Source: Spiribacter roseus
GTDB lineage: Bacteria > Pseudomonadota > Gammaproteobacteria > Nitrococcales > Nitrococcaceae
Direction: 5' to 3'
Assembly (NCBI RefSeq): GCF_002813635.1
Contig: NZ_CP016382.1
Coordinates: forward strand, 1,240,001 to 1,304,000
DNA: 64,000 nt
The notes under the pieces are model-generated. The model saw only the letters and a program-made list of their open reading frames with translations. It did not search any database and was not told the origin of the DNA. Both the position numbers and the translations under genes were made by a program. Every line of letters starts with the position of its first letter. Positions within the stretch are counted from its first letter, which is position 1. Of this stretch, positions 14,941 through 24,823 are shown piece after piece.

Positions 14941-16737
14941 ATGCCGATGGGTTGGGAAGGCTGGCTGACGATTCTTGTGGTCCTGTCGGTATTGGCAGGG
15001 CTGGCGAGCGGCATTGCCTCGCCGGTCGGGGTGCTGTTCGCCGCACTGGCCGTACTGGTCACGGCGACGGCGGTCAGTGGCAGCGGGCAGCTGCTCGACG
15101 CCGCCAGCGCCGCCCAGGGGTTCGGCAGCAGCGGCCTGATCACCGTCGGGCTGCTGTTCGTGGTCGCGTCCGGGCTGACCCGGACCGGCGCCATCGCCAT
15201 GATCGCCGACCCGCTGATCACCCGCTCGCGCGGCCTCCGCTCCGCGCAGCTGGGGCTGTTGACGCCGGTGGCGGGGCTCAGCGCCTTTCTCAACAACACC
15301 CCCATCGTCGCCGTCTTCCTGCCGGTGGTCGATGACCTGGCGCGGCGCCTTCAGCTGCCGGCCTCGCGGCTCTATCTGCCCCTGAGCTATGCCGCCATTC
15401 TGGGCGGGACATGCACGCTCATTGGCACCAGCACCAACCTGATCATCAACGAGCTCGCCCGCGACGGCCGCGGCCTGCCGGGGCTGGGCCTGTTCGAGCT
15501 GGCCTGGGTGGGTGTGCCCATCACCGCGGTGGGGCTGATCTATCTGCTGGCGGCCTCGCCCTGGCTGCTGCCGGACCGCCGTGACCTGAGCGCCGACCGA
15601 CTCGACCCCCGCCAGTACACCGTCGAGGTGGAAGTGGTCCAGGACGGCCCGCTGGTCGGCAAACGCATCGAGGAGGCGGGGCTGCGCCATCTGCCCGGCC
15701 TGTTCCTGGCCGAAATCGAGCGTCAGGGCGAGGTCATTCCGGCGGTGGGGCCCACCGAAAAACTCCGCGCCGGCGACCGACTGGTGTTTGTCGGGGTGCT
15801 GGAGTCCGTGGTCGACCTGCACAAGATGCGCGGACTGCGACCGGCCACCCGGGCGGTGGAAGACCTGGACGAGCCGCGCCGGGAACGGTGCCTGGTGGAG
15901 GCCGTGGTCTCTGAAGCGTGCCCGCTGGTGGGCCGCAGCATTCGCGATGGCCGTTTCCGCGAGCGCTATCAGGCGGCGGTCATCGCGGTGGCCCGAGGCG
16001 GTCGCCAGCTGCCCGGCAAGATCGGCGACATCGTGCTGCGCCCGGGCGATACCCTGTTGCTCGAAACCCACCCGAGCTTTGTGCGTCGCCAGCGCGACGC
16101 CCGCGACTTCTATCTGGTCAGCGGCGTCGAGGACTCGGCACCCCCCCAGCATGATAAGGCCGGACTGGCCATCCCGATCCTGATCGGCATGGTGGCCCTG
16201 GCGGCAAGCCCGTGGATGAGCATGCTCAATGCCGCCCTGCTCGCGGCAATGGCCCTGGTGATCACGCGCTGCATCGAGCTGGGCGAGGCCATCCGCAACG
16301 TCAACTGGAACGTCCTGCTGGTCATCGGTGCGGCATTGGGCGTCGGTCAGGCCATGGACAACAGTGGGGCCGCCGCGGCCATCGGCAGCCAGGTCATCGC
16401 CCTGACCGCCGATCGCCCGCTGCTGACCCTCGCGGCGATCTATCTACTGACGCTGGTCACCACCGAGATGATCACCAACAACGCCGCCGCCGTGCTGATC
16501 TTTCCCATTGCCATGGCGGCGGCGGAATCCCTCGGGGTCTCATCGACGCCGTTCGCCGTGACCATCATGATCGCGGCCTCGGCGGCCTTTGCCACGCCCA
16601 TCGGCTATCAGACCAACCTCATGGTGTTCGGACCGGGCGGCTACCGGTTCGGCGACTATGTCCGCTTCGGCCTGCCCCTGAATCTGATCGCCATGCTGTT
16701 GGCATTGCTGATCATCCCCCGGGTCTGGCCCCTCTAG
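14941..16737 (+). CDS. SLC13-family (DASS-type) transporter with two TrkA-C domains
   Basis: This 598-residue membrane protein has SLC13/CitM-like membrane halves (about 1-200 and 400-598, about ten or eleven helices) interrupted by two TrkA-C (RCK-C) domains (about 220-385, with [16 protein letters not shown] and [13 protein letters not shown]). The family moves dicarboxylates, citrate or sulfate with sodium. Family hallmarks LNNTPIV (first half) and ITNNAAAVL (second half) are present. Two nearby ATGs (14941 and 14947) are possible; a GGAG site favours the second. No metabolic gene next to it reveals the substrate. Confidence 0.85.
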   Translation: MPMGWEGWLTILVVLSVLAGLASGIASPVGVLFAALAVLVTATAVSGSGQLLDAASAAQGFGSSGLITVGLLFVVASGLTRTGAIAMIADPLITRSRGLRSAQLGLLTPVAGLSAFLNNTPIVAVFLPVVDDLARRLQLPASRLYLPLSYAAILGGTCTLIGTSTNLIINELARDGRGLPGLGLFELAWVGVPITAVGLIYLLAASPWLLPDRRDLSADRLDPRQYTVEVEVVQDGPLVGKRIEEAGLRHLPGLFLAEIERQGEVIPAVGPTEKLRAGDRLVFVGVLESVVDLHKMRGLRPATRAVEDLDEPRRERCLVEAVVSEACPLVGRSIRDGRFRERYQAAVIAVARGGRQLPGKIGDIVLRPGDTLLLETHPSFVRRQRDARDFYLVSGVEDSAPPQHDKAGLAIPILIGMVALAASPWMSMLNAALLAAMALVITRCIELGEAIRNVNWNVLLVIGAALGVGQAMDNSGAAAAIGSQVIALTADRPLLTLAAIYLLTLVTTEMITNNAAAVLIFPIAMAAAESLGVSSTPFAVTIMIAASAAFATPIGYQTNLMVFGPGGYRFGDYVRFGLPLNLIAMLLALLIIPRVWPL

Positions 16738-16791
16738 GAACGGATCGATAGGCTGAGCCCTCCAAGCCCGGACAGACAATCAGAGGCGTAC

Positions 16792-18213
16792 ATGAGCGGC
16801 TATCTCAATCTGGAACAGGCACAGGCCATGGTCGAGTCGGACTGGCGCGAAAGCATTCGCCCGGCACTCGAGGCGTTCATCCGCATTCCCGCGAAGTCGC
16901 CCGCCTTTGACCGCGACTGGTCGGCAAACGGGTACATTGACGAGGCCGTCGCCCAGGTCGAGGCCTGGTGCCGGGCCCAGGCGCCCGCGGGCAGTCATGT
17001 CGAAGTGATCCGGCTGCGGGGTCGCACGCCCCTGCTCTGGGTGGATATACCGGGCACCGGCCCGGGCGAGACCCTGCTCTATGGGCATCTCGACAAACAG
17101 CCCGAAGCCAGCGGCTGGGACAGCGACAAGGGCCCCTGGACACCGGTGGTCGAGGGCGATCGGCTGTATGGCCGCGGCGCGGCGGATGACGGCTATGCCG
17201 TTTTCTCCTCGCTCGAGGCGGTGCGGCTGCTCCACGAACAGGGCGTTCCCTGCCCGCGCTGCATGCTGTTGATCGAGTGCGCCGAGGAAAGCGGCAGCCC
17301 CGATCTGCCCGCCTACATCGAGCATCTCGGTCCGCGCCTCGGGCAGCCGGGGCTGGTGGTCTGCCTCGACTCGGGCTGCGCGAACTACGAGCAGCTCTGG
17401 GTCACCACCTCGCTGCGCGGGATGGCCGCCGGTGACCTGACGGTGCGGGTGCTCGATCAGGGCGTCCACTCGGGGGACGCCGGCGGCGTGGTGCCGTCGA
17501 GTTTCCGGATCGCCCGGGCACTGCTCGAGCGGATCGAAGACGCCGCCACGGGGGCGATCCGCCTGCCGGCGCTGCAGGCCGAGATCCCCGCCGAGCGGGT
17601 GGAGCAGGCCGAGCTTGCCGCGTCAGTGATCGGGTCCGATCTGGCCGACAAGTACCCGTGGGCGAGCGCCACCCGGCCCAACAGCGAGTCGACGCCGACC
17701 CTGATCCTCAACCGCACATGGCGCCCGGCCCTGGAAGTGATCGGTGCCGATGGACTGCCGCCCCGCACCGAGGCCGGGAACGTGCTGCGCCCGGCGACCA
17801 CCCTGCGGCTGTCACTGCGACTGCCACCGACGGTGGACGGCGAGGCGGCCACCCGCGCACTCCAGCAGACCCTGACCGAGGCCCCGCCGCAGAGTGCCGA
17901 GGTGCAGTTCCATCCCGCGGGTGCCGCCAACGGCTGGAATGCCCCGGCGTTCGCCGGCTGGCTGGGTGACAGCCTCGGTGCCAGCTCCCGGGCCTGGTTC
18001 GGTCAACCCGCCGTGTTCATGGGCGAGGGCGGCAGCATCCCGCTGATGAACCTGCTTGGGGCGCACTTCCCGGCGGCGCGGTTCCTGGTCACGGGCGTCC
18101 TGGGCCCCGGCTCCAACGCCCATGGGCCCAACGAGTTCCTGCACATGCCCATGGCCCAGCGCCTGAGCGGTGTGGTGGCCGAGGCACTGGCCGCGCAGTC
18201 AGCCGCCGACTAG
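16792..18213 (+). CDS. M20-family metallopeptidase (dipeptidase-like)
   Basis: This 473-residue zinc peptidase has the M20 residues in order: YGHLDKQP (His and catalytic Asp), RGAADDGYA (bridging Asp), CAEESGSPD (catalytic Glu and metal Glu), a later CLDSG Asp, and a C-terminal HGPNEF histidine. The lid domain lies between about residues 215 and 370. Relatives cleave dipeptides such as carnosine-type or beta-Ala peptides, or deacylate small molecules. An AGAGG site precedes the ATG. It follows the SLC13 gene by 54 bases, and the convergent SDR gene ends seven bases after its stop. Confidence 0.87.
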   Translation: MSGYLNLEQAQAMVESDWRESIRPALEAFIRIPAKSPAFDRDWSANGYIDEAVAQVEAWCRAQAPAGSHVEVIRLRGRTPLLWVDIPGTGPGETLLYGHLDKQPEASGWDSDKGPWTPVVEGDRLYGRGAADDGYAVFSSLEAVRLLHEQGVPCPRCMLLIECAEESGSPDLPAYIEHLGPRLGQPGLVVCLDSGCANYEQLWVTTSLRGMAAGDLTVRVLDQGVHSGDAGGVVPSSFRIARALLERIEDAATGAIRLPALQAEIPAERVEQAELAASVIGSDLADKYPWASATRPNSESTPTLILNRTWRPALEVIGADGLPPRTEAGNVLRPATTLRLSLRLPPTVDGEAATRALQQTLTEAPPQSAEVQFHPAGAANGWNAPAFAGWLGDSLGASSRAWFGQPAVFMGEGGSIPLMNLLGAHFPAARFLVTGVLGPGSNAHGPNEFLHMPMAQRLSGVVAEALAAQSAAD

Positions 18214-18220
18214 CCGACGC

Positions 18221-18988
18221 CTACCAAGGGATCGGTGCGCCGTCCCAGGCATAGAACCCGCCATTGTCCGCCGTCGTGGCGGCATCGATGCGGGCGAGCA
18301 GCTTGCCGGCGGCGAACGCCGGGGTGAACAGTTTGCCCTCGGGGACGCGCGCCTGAAACGGTTCAGACAGATCGGTGCGGGTGGTGCCGGGGTGCAGCGC
18401 CAGGCAGATCACCCGACGGGCCCGACGCGTGCATTCGATGGCCAGGTCGCGGGTGAGCATGTTCTGGGCCGCCTTGCTGGTGCGATAGGCATACCACCCG
18501 CCCAGACGGTTGTCGCCGATGCTGCCCACCCGCGCGGAGAGGCTGGCAAACACCGCGCGCTGCGAGTGGTTGAGAAGCCCCAGGCACTCACGGGCGATCA
18601 GCGCCGGCGCCAGGGTATTGACCCGATAGCTGGTGAGCATGCCCTCGGCGCTGATCGACTCGACGCGCTTTTCCGGCCAGATGCCCTGCGCCTCGTCATG
18701 GAGCAGGCCAAACGCATTGATCAGCAGGTGCAGCCGCGGCTGATCGGCCCGCAGTGTCGCCGCCATCGCAGCGATGCTGGCCTCATCGAGGATATCCACG
18801 GCCAGCGGCATACAGCGCTCGCCATAGGCTTCGCGCAGGGCGGTCAGCCGGGGGCTGTCCGGGGTACGTGTGGCCGCCCAGACCCGACGCGCCGACGAGC
18901 CGGCCAGCAGCTGCTCCACCAGCGCCGCACCAATCCCGCCGCTGGCGCCGACCACCAGGACATTCGAGCCGTGATCGAGCGTTTCCAT
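18221..18988 (-). CDS. Short-chain dehydrogenase/reductase
   Basis: This 255-residue SDR has the classical NAD(P) site (VGASGGIGAA, residues 13-22), a LINAFG segment in place of NNAG, and the active-site Ser with YAYRTSK (Tyr and Lys). It resembles C-factor-like SDRs of gammaproteobacteria whose substrates are unknown. The ATG at 18988 follows AAGGAA at a good distance. It is divergent, by 35 bases, from the ligase-associated exonuclease gene, but nothing ties it to DNA repair. Confidence 0.83.
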   Translation of the reverse strand: METLDHGSNVLVVGASGGIGAALVEQLLAGSSARRVWAATRTPDSPRLTALREAYGERCMPLAVDILDEASIAAMAATLRADQPRLHLLINAFGLLHDEAQGIWPEKRVESISAEGMLTSYRVNTLAPALIARECLGLLNHSQRAVFASLSARVGSIGDNRLGGWYAYRTSKAAQNMLTRDLAIECTRRARRVICLALHPGTTRTDLSEPFQARVPEGKLFTPAFAAGKLLARIDAATTADNGGFYAWDGAPIPW

Positions 18989-19023
18989 CAATCGATTCCT
19001 TCTGCCGCGTTACAATGCCCATT

Positions 19024-20028
19024 ATGGCAGCCCCGCTCATTCAGCCCACCCGGCACGGTCTCTACTGTGCGGCCGGTGATTTTCATATCGACCCCTGGCG
19101 ACCGGTGCCCCGGGCGCTGATCACCCACGCCCATGCCGATCACGCACGCCCCGGCAGTGAGGCGTACTGGAGCCTGCGCGACGGACTCGGGCTGATGCGC
19201 CGGCGGCTCGGTGGCAGGGCCTGCCTGAACACGGTGGACGAGGGCGAGCGGCTGCAGTTCGGCCCGGTCAGCGTCAGCTTTCACCCGGCCGGTCATGTCC
19301 TCGGCTCGGCGCAGATCCGCGTCGAGCACGAAGGCGCGGTGTGGGTGGCATCCGGCGACTACAAACGGGATCCGGATCCGACCTGCGCCCCCTTCGAGCC
19401 GGTGGCCTGCGACACCTTCATCACCGAGGCGACCTTCGCACTGCCCGTCTACCGCTGGCCCGCGGTGGAGACGGTCGCCGCGGACATCCACCAGTGGTGG
19501 CACAACAATGCGGCGAACGGGCGCACCACGGTGCTGTTCTCGTACGCCCTCGGCAAGGCCCAGCGGCTGATGGCGGCGCTGCCGGCCCCCCACCCCGGTC
19601 CCATCTATCTGCACGGCGCCGTCGCCCCGCTCACCCAGGACTATCGCGACGCCGGCATCGAACTGCCGCCCACCCATCGCGTCAGTGAGGCACCCGGTGA
19701 CGAGGACTATGGCCGGGCGCTGGTGATCGCACCGCCGAGCGCGGCGGGTTCAACCTGGATGCGACGCTTCCGTCAGCCCGCTCTGGGGTTTGCCTCGGGC
19801 TGGATGCGCATTCGTGGCAACCGCCGCCGGCGGGGCTATGACCGCGGCTTCGTCATCTCGGATCACGTTGACTGGCCCGGGCTTTTGCAGACCATCGAAG
19901 ACACCGGCGCCCGCGAGATCCTGACCACCCACGGCCGCGCGGATGAGCTGGTGCGCTACCTGGGCGAACGCGGCCTCGACGCCCGGCCTCTGGCCACGCT
20001 CTATGGCGACGCCGGAGAGGATGACTGA
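19024..20028 (+). CDS. Ligase-associated metallo-beta-lactamase-fold DNA exonuclease
   Basis: This 334-residue protein has the metallo-beta-lactamase/beta-CASP layout of the ligase-associated exonuclease family: zinc motif HAHADH at residues 35-40, FHPAGHVLGSAQI, ASGDYKRDPD, and the late TTHG histidine. Enzymes of this type process DNA ends before joining. It opens a four-gene operon with the ligase, helicase and PdeM genes; its stop overlaps the ligase ATG in TGATG. An in-frame ATG at 19015 is an alternative start. The family's role is inferred from consistent gene association more than from biochemistry. Confidence 0.85.
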   Translation: MAAPLIQPTRHGLYCAAGDFHIDPWRPVPRALITHAHADHARPGSEAYWSLRDGLGLMRRRLGGRACLNTVDEGERLQFGPVSVSFHPAGHVLGSAQIRVEHEGAVWVASGDYKRDPDPTCAPFEPVACDTFITEATFALPVYRWPAVETVAADIHQWWHNNAANGRTTVLFSYALGKAQRLMAALPAPHPGPIYLHGAVAPLTQDYRDAGIELPPTHRVSEAPGDEDYGRALVIAPPSAAGSTWMRRFRQPALGFASGWMRIRGNRRRRGYDRGFVISDHVDWPGLLQTIEDTGAREILTTHGRADELVRYLGERGLDARPLATLYGDAGEDD

Positions 20029-21617
20029 TGCAGGGGTTCGCCGAACTGTTCCGCGCCCTCGACGAGCAGCGCGGCACCAACGCCAAGGTCGCGGCCATGG
20101 CGGACTATTTCAGCCGGGTATCCGCCGCGGACGGCGCCTGGGCGGTGTACTTTCTCAGCGGACGACGCCTGAAACGCCTCATCGGCCCCGTGCAGCTGCG
20201 CGAATGGCTGGCGCAGATGACCGGTCTGCCGGCCTGGCTGGTCGACGAGACCCATCAGCATGTCGGTGATCTCGCCGAGACGGTCGCACTCATGCTCGAC
20301 ACCCCGGTGGACGGCGACGCGGCGCCCGATCCGGGGCTTGCCCACTGGGTCGAAACACGCATCCAGTCCCTGCGCGACTGCGACGACGGGCAGCGTCGCG
20401 CGGCGGTAACGGCGGCCTGGCGCGAGCTCGACGAAGCGGAGCGCTTTCTGCATACCAAACTGCTCACCGGGGCCCTGCGCGTTGGCGTATCGCAGACACT
20501 TGTCGAGCGGGCACTGGCCCGGGCGAGCGGCTTGCCCCGTCCGGTGATTGCCCACCGCATGATGGGTCAGTGGCGCCCCGAGCCAGCTTTTTTCGAGGGA
20601 CTGTTCGATGCCCGGTCCGGCGAGGAAGATGCCTCGCGCCCCTACCCGTTCTTTCTCGCCCATCCGCTGGAGGGCGACCCCGCGGACGCCCTGGGCGCGA
20701 TCGATGCCTGGCAGCTCGAGTGGAAGTGGGACGGCATCCGGGCGCAGCTCGTGCGCCGCGCCGATGCGGTGTACCTGTGGTCGCGCGGCGAAGCACTGGT
20801 CACCGATACCTTTCCGGAACTGATCGAAGCCGCCCGGGCAATGCCCGCGGATACCGTCCTTGATGGCGAGATCCTTGCCTGGCGCGATCAGGTCCTGCCG
20901 TTCGCACAGCTGCAGCGACGACTGGGTCGCAAGCGCGTGACGCGGCGCTTCATGAACGAGGTGCCGGTGCGACTGATGGCCTACGATCTGCTCGAATCCG
21001 CTGGCAGGGATCGGCGGGACGATCCGCTGCAATCCCGCCGGGCCCGGCTCGAGGCCCTGCTCGAGGACGCCGAGCCGCCGCTGATGCTCTCGCCACTGAT
21101 CGATGCACCGGACTGGGCCACGCTGGCCGCACGTCGCGACGAATCCCGCGACCGGGGCGTCGAGGGGATCATGCTCAAGGGCCGTCACACGGCCTACGCC
21201 ACCGGGCGGCCACGCGGGCCGTGGTGGAAGTGGAAGATCAGCCCGCTGACGCTCGACGTCATCCTGCTCTACGCCCAGCCCGGTCATGGCCGACGCGCCA
21301 ACCTGTACACCGACTACAGCTTCGCCGTGCCCGACGGTGACCAGCTGGTGCCAATCGCCAAGGCCTATTCGGGCCTCGACGATGCCGAAATCCGCCGGCT
21401 GGATCGATGGATCCGGCGCAATACCCGCGAGCGATTCGGTCCGGTCCGCTCGGTGGAGCCGGTCCAGGTGTTCGAGCTGGCATTCGAGGGCATCAGCCCG
21501 TCGTCACGCCACAAATCCGGGCTTGCCCTGCGCTTTCCACGCATCAGCCGCTGGCGCGAGGATCTGGGCCCCGGTGATGCCGATACCCTCGATCAGGCCC
21601 GGGCATTGCTGCCATGA
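20028..21617 (+). CDS. ATP-dependent DNA ligase (damage-response type)
   Basis: This 529-residue ligase has the adenylation motif KWDGIR with nucleophile Lys233, later nucleotidyltransferase motifs (VLDGEILAW; GVEGIMLKG; WWKWK) and an OB-fold C-terminal third ending in the RFPRISRWRED segment typical of bacterial LigC/LigB-type enzymes linked to cisplatin tolerance. The first 190 residues form a helical DNA-binding domain. It is additional to the NAD-dependent replicative ligase every bacterium needs, which is not in the window. Translation is coupled on both sides (TGATG upstream, ATGA downstream), placing it firmly in the repair operon. Confidence 0.9.
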   Translation: MQGFAELFRALDEQRGTNAKVAAMADYFSRVSAADGAWAVYFLSGRRLKRLIGPVQLREWLAQMTGLPAWLVDETHQHVGDLAETVALMLDTPVDGDAAPDPGLAHWVETRIQSLRDCDDGQRRAAVTAAWRELDEAERFLHTKLLTGALRVGVSQTLVERALARASGLPRPVIAHRMMGQWRPEPAFFEGLFDARSGEEDASRPYPFFLAHPLEGDPADALGAIDAWQLEWKWDGIRAQLVRRADAVYLWSRGEALVTDTFPELIEAARAMPADTVLDGEILAWRDQVLPFAQLQRRLGRKRVTRRFMNEVPVRLMAYDLLESAGRDRRDDPLQSRRARLEALLEDAEPPLMLSPLIDAPDWATLAARRDESRDRGVEGIMLKGRHTAYATGRPRGPWWKWKISPLTLDVILLYAQPGHGRRANLYTDYSFAVPDGDQLVPIAKAYSGLDDAEIRRLDRWIRRNTRERFGPVRSVEPVQVFELAFEGISPSSRHKSGLALRFPRISRWREDLGPGDADTLDQARALLP

Positions 21618-24073
21618 CCGTGGCGGCGTCGAACCGGTTGACCGAATGGTTCGCCGGCAATGGCTGGACTCCGGCCGAGTTCCAGCAGACCGCCTGGGCG
21701 GCCTACGCCGCGGGCGAGAGCGGGCTGATCCACTCGGCTACGGGGTCAGGCAAGTCCCTGGCGGCCTGGGGTGGGCCGCTGCTTGAGGGGCTTGAACAGG
21801 CCGCCGCCGGGCATCAGACGGCGGCGGGTTTCCGGGTGCTGTGGATCACGCCGCTGCGCGCCCTTGCCGGCGATACGCTCGACAGTCTGCGCACCGCCGC
21901 CGCCGGCGTCGGACTGGACTGGCGCATCGAAAAGCGCACCGGGGACACCTCGGGCGGCGCTCGGACCCGGCAGCGGCGGCGTCCGCCGGAGGCGCTGGTC
22001 ACCACCCCCGAGAGCCTGTCGCTGCTGCTCTCCTACCGCGATGCGGCGCGCCAGTTCGTGCCGCTGCGGGCCGTGATCGTCGATGAATGGCACGAGCTCA
22101 TCGGGACCAAACGCGGTGTGCAGCTTGAACTGGCACTGGCGCGACTGCGGGCGCTGGCGCCGGGCCTGCGGACCTGGGGACTCTCCGCCACCCTTGGCAA
22201 CCTCGACGAGGCCCGGGACTGCCTGCTGGGTGGTAGCGCCCGCGACGGGCGCCTGATCCAGGGCCCGCCGGCCCGGCCCATCCATATCCGCACCCTGGAA
22301 CCGACCCAGGAGGAGCGCTTTCCGTGGGCGGGGCACCTCGGTACCCAACTGATTGACGGGGTGATCGAGGCTCTCGAGGGAGACGGCACCTGCCTGCTGT
22401 TCACCAATACCCGATCGCAGGCCGAGCGCTGGTTCGAAGCGCTGGTGCGGGCACGGCCCGACTGGATCGAGGGCCTGGGGCTGCATCACGGCTCCATCGA
22501 CCGGTCCCTGCGCGATCGCATCGAGGCGGGACTCGCCGCCGGGGCATTCCGCTGCGTGGTGGCCACCTCAAGCCTCGATCTGGGGGTCGACTTTGCCCCG
22601 GTGGACCGGGTGATCCAGATCGGCAGCCCCAAGGGCGTGGCGCGACTCGCCCAGCGTGCCGGGCGCAGTGGTCATCAGCCCGGGCGGCACAGTCAGATCC
22701 TGTGCGTGCCCACCAACGCCCTCGAGATGATCGAGATCGCCGCCGCGCGGCAGGCGTGGGCAGCCGGTGAGGTGGAATCCCGGCCGCCTCTGCGCGAGAG
22801 CCTGGATGTGCTCGCACAGCATCTGGTGACCCTCGCGGCCGGCGACGGCTTTGAACCGGACGCCCTTTATGCCGAGGTGCGGACCACCTTCGCCTACGCT
22901 GGTCTGGATGAGGCGGCCTGGCAGTGGACACTGGACTTTGTGACCCGCGGCGGACCGGTTCTGGCCGCCTACCCCGACTTCCAGCGTGTGGTCGCGGGCA
23001 TCGACGGCCGCTACCGGATCGCCGGTCGTGGCCATGCCAGCCGGCACCGCATGAGCATTGGCACCATCACCAGCGACGCCGCCATCGCCGTGCGCTATCA
23101 GGGCGGCGGACACATCGGCACCATTGAGGAGAGCTTCATCGCTCGCCTGCGTCCCGGCGATGTCTTCCTGTTCGCCGGCCGAAGCCTGGCCCTGGTGCGG
23201 GTGCGTGATCTGACCGCGTACGTCCGCCTCGCCAGCGCCCGCCGCCAGGCGGTTCCGCGCTGGCAGGGCGGGCGCCTGCCCCTGTCCACCGCCCTCGCCG
23301 ACCGCGTCCTGAGTCTGCTGGCCGAGGCGGCTGGCGGCCACTTCGACGAGCCCGAGATGCGCGCCATCCGCCCGCTGCTGACGGTCCAGTCGCAGTGGTC
23401 CGAGCTACCCCGCCCGGGTCGACTGATCATCGAGCGCACGACCTCCCGCGAGGGCGAGCATGTCTTCATCTATCCATTCGCCGGCCGCCTGGCCCACGAG
23501 GGTCTGGCCACCCTCTGCGCCTGGCGGCTCGGGCAGATCACGCCGGCCACCTACAGCCTGTCAGTGAATGATTATGGCTTTGAACTGCTGGGCCGCGATC
23601 TCCCTGAGCTGAGCACTGACGACTGGCGGTCCCTGTTTGATGCCGATGGGCTGGTCGAGGATCTGGCGGCGGCGATGAATGCCAGCGAGCTCGCGCGTCG
23701 CCAGTTCCGTGATATCGCCCGGGTGGCGGGACTGGTGTTTCAGGGCTATCCGGGCAAGGGCAAGAGTGCACGCCAGCTCCAGGCCTCGAGCGGGCTCATG
23801 TTCGACACCATTGACCGCTATGATCCCGACAACCGCCTGCTCGACCAGGCCCGGCGTGAAGTCCTTGACAGCGCCCTCGAGGTGGATCGCCTGCGCGCGG
23901 CGCTGCAGCAGATGGCCGCCGCTGAACTGGCCCTCCATCACCCGGCGCGATTCACGCCACTGGCTTTCCCCCTCTGGGCGGAGCGGCTGCGTAACCGGCT
24001 CAGCACCCAGAGCTGGCAGGATCGCGTAGCCCGCATGGTCGCCCAGCTTGAAAAGGCCGCGGATCGGCCATGA
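21614..24073 (+). CDS. Ligase-associated Lhr-like DEXH-box helicase
   Basis: This 819-residue superfamily 2 helicase has Walker A SATGSGKS (residues 41-48), the DExH box DEWH (157-160), SATLGN, the motif IV-VI part with HHGSIDRS and QRAGRSGHQPG, and an Lhr-type C-terminal extension (about 420-819). Lhr-like helicases unwind RNA:DNA and branched DNA with 3' to 5' polarity and associate with repair nucleases and ligases. It starts in an ATGA overlap with the ligase stop and ends in an ATGA overlap with pdeM, so ligase, helicase and phosphoesterase are made together. Confidence 0.9.
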   Translation: MTVAASNRLTEWFAGNGWTPAEFQQTAWAAYAAGESGLIHSATGSGKSLAAWGGPLLEGLEQAAAGHQTAAGFRVLWITPLRALAGDTLDSLRTAAAGVGLDWRIEKRTGDTSGGARTRQRRRPPEALVTTPESLSLLLSYRDAARQFVPLRAVIVDEWHELIGTKRGVQLELALARLRALAPGLRTWGLSATLGNLDEARDCLLGGSARDGRLIQGPPARPIHIRTLEPTQEERFPWAGHLGTQLIDGVIEALEGDGTCLLFTNTRSQAERWFEALVRARPDWIEGLGLHHGSIDRSLRDRIEAGLAAGAFRCVVATSSLDLGVDFAPVDRVIQIGSPKGVARLAQRAGRSGHQPGRHSQILCVPTNALEMIEIAAARQAWAAGEVESRPPLRESLDVLAQHLVTLAAGDGFEPDALYAEVRTTFAYAGLDEAAWQWTLDFVTRGGPVLAAYPDFQRVVAGIDGRYRIAGRGHASRHRMSIGTITSDAAIAVRYQGGGHIGTIEESFIARLRPGDVFLFAGRSLALVRVRDLTAYVRLASARRQAVPRWQGGRLPLSTALADRVLSLLAEAAGGHFDEPEMRAIRPLLTVQSQWSELPRPGRLIIERTTSREGEHVFIYPFAGRLAHEGLATLCAWRLGQITPATYSLSVNDYGFELLGRDLPELSTDDWRSLFDADGLVEDLAAAMNASELARRQFRDIARVAGLVFQGYPGKGKSARQLQASSGLMFDTIDRYDPDNRLLDQARREVLDSALEVDRLRAALQQMAAAELALHHPARFTPLAFPLWAERLRNRLSTQSWQDRVARMVAQLEKAADRP

Positions 24074-24726
24074 CCGGCCCTGTCGTTGATCTGAACGGCC
24101 AGCGCCTCGAGCTGCTGCCCGAACGCGCCGTGTTCTGGCCGGCAACCGCGACATTGCTGCTGGCCGATCTGCACCTGGGCAAGGCCGCGCGTTTCCGCCG
24201 CGCCGGGCTGGCAGTCCCCGAGGGCGACAATCAGGCGACACTGGCGCGCGTCGATGCGCTGATCGAAGCGCGGCGGCCCGCCACGCTCATCCTTCTGGGG
24301 GACATCCTGCACGCCTCGCTGGCCGCCGATCCGGCGCTGCGCGACACACTGCTCGCCTGGCGCGCCCGCCATCCGACAGTCGAGATGATCGCCATTGTCG
24401 GCAACCATGACCGGGATATCCGTGGCCTCGAGCCCGCCCTCCCCTGTGCGGCCGAGGGGCTCCTGCATCATGGCCTGAGTCTGCGCCATCATCCGCCAGA
24501 GGGCCCGGTGGATACGCCCTGGCTTGCCGGCCACTGGCACCCGGTGGTGCGACTCAGCGCCGCCGGCGACAGCCTGCGTCTGCCCGCTTTTGTCGAAGCC
24601 CCGGATGTCGGGCTGGTACTGCCAGCATTTGGCGGGCTGACCGGCGGGGCACTGATCCACCGGCGTGCCGGCCGCCGCCGTTATGTGACCAGCGGTGAAG
24701 GGGTGTTCGCCGTGGATCCGGGCTAG
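24070..24726 (+). CDS. pdeM: Ligase-associated metallophosphoesterase PdeM
   Basis: This 218-residue calcineurin-fold enzyme has the metal motifs LLLADLHLGK (Asp and His), LLGDILHA, GNHDRD and a late GHWHP. PdeM proteins are the fourth member of the ligase-associated set and are predicted DNA endonucleases or phosphodiesterases. The gene overlaps the helicase stop in ATGA and closes the operon. The downstream 97-base gap carries a terminator that serves the opposite-strand photolyase operon; no separate terminator with a T-run is seen for this strand. Confidence 0.87.
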   Translation: MTGPVVDLNGQRLELLPERAVFWPATATLLLADLHLGKAARFRRAGLAVPEGDNQATLARVDALIEARRPATLILLGDILHASLAADPALRDTLLAWRARHPTVEMIAIVGNHDRDIRGLEPALPCAAEGLLHHGLSLRHHPPEGPVDTPWLAGHWHPVVRLSAAGDSLRLPAFVEAPDVGLVLPAFGGLTGGALIHRRAGRRRYVTSGEGVFAVDPG

Positions 24727-24734
24727 GACCGCGC

Positions 24735-24760
24735 AAAAAAAAGCCGACGGGATCGTCGGC
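24735..24760 (-). terminator. Rho-independent terminator of the photolyase operon
   Basis: Read on the minus strand, a GCCGAC/GTCGGC stem (24743-24748 with 24755-24760) with a six-base loop is followed by eight Ts (24742-24735). It lies about 64 bases beyond the photolyase stop codon. Confidence 0.75.
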
Positions 24761-24823
24761 CAAGAGGAGGAGAGAGAGAACTAACTGTGTTGCGATGCAA
24801 TATAGCACCCCTCGCCTTTCCTC

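Noticed and set aside
14605-16152. Long minus-strand open frame of about 515 codons opposite the SLC13 gene
   Set aside because: The product is rich in His, Gln, Arg and Gly and resembles no protein, as expected for antisense reading of GC-rich genes; the plus-strand transporter is clear.
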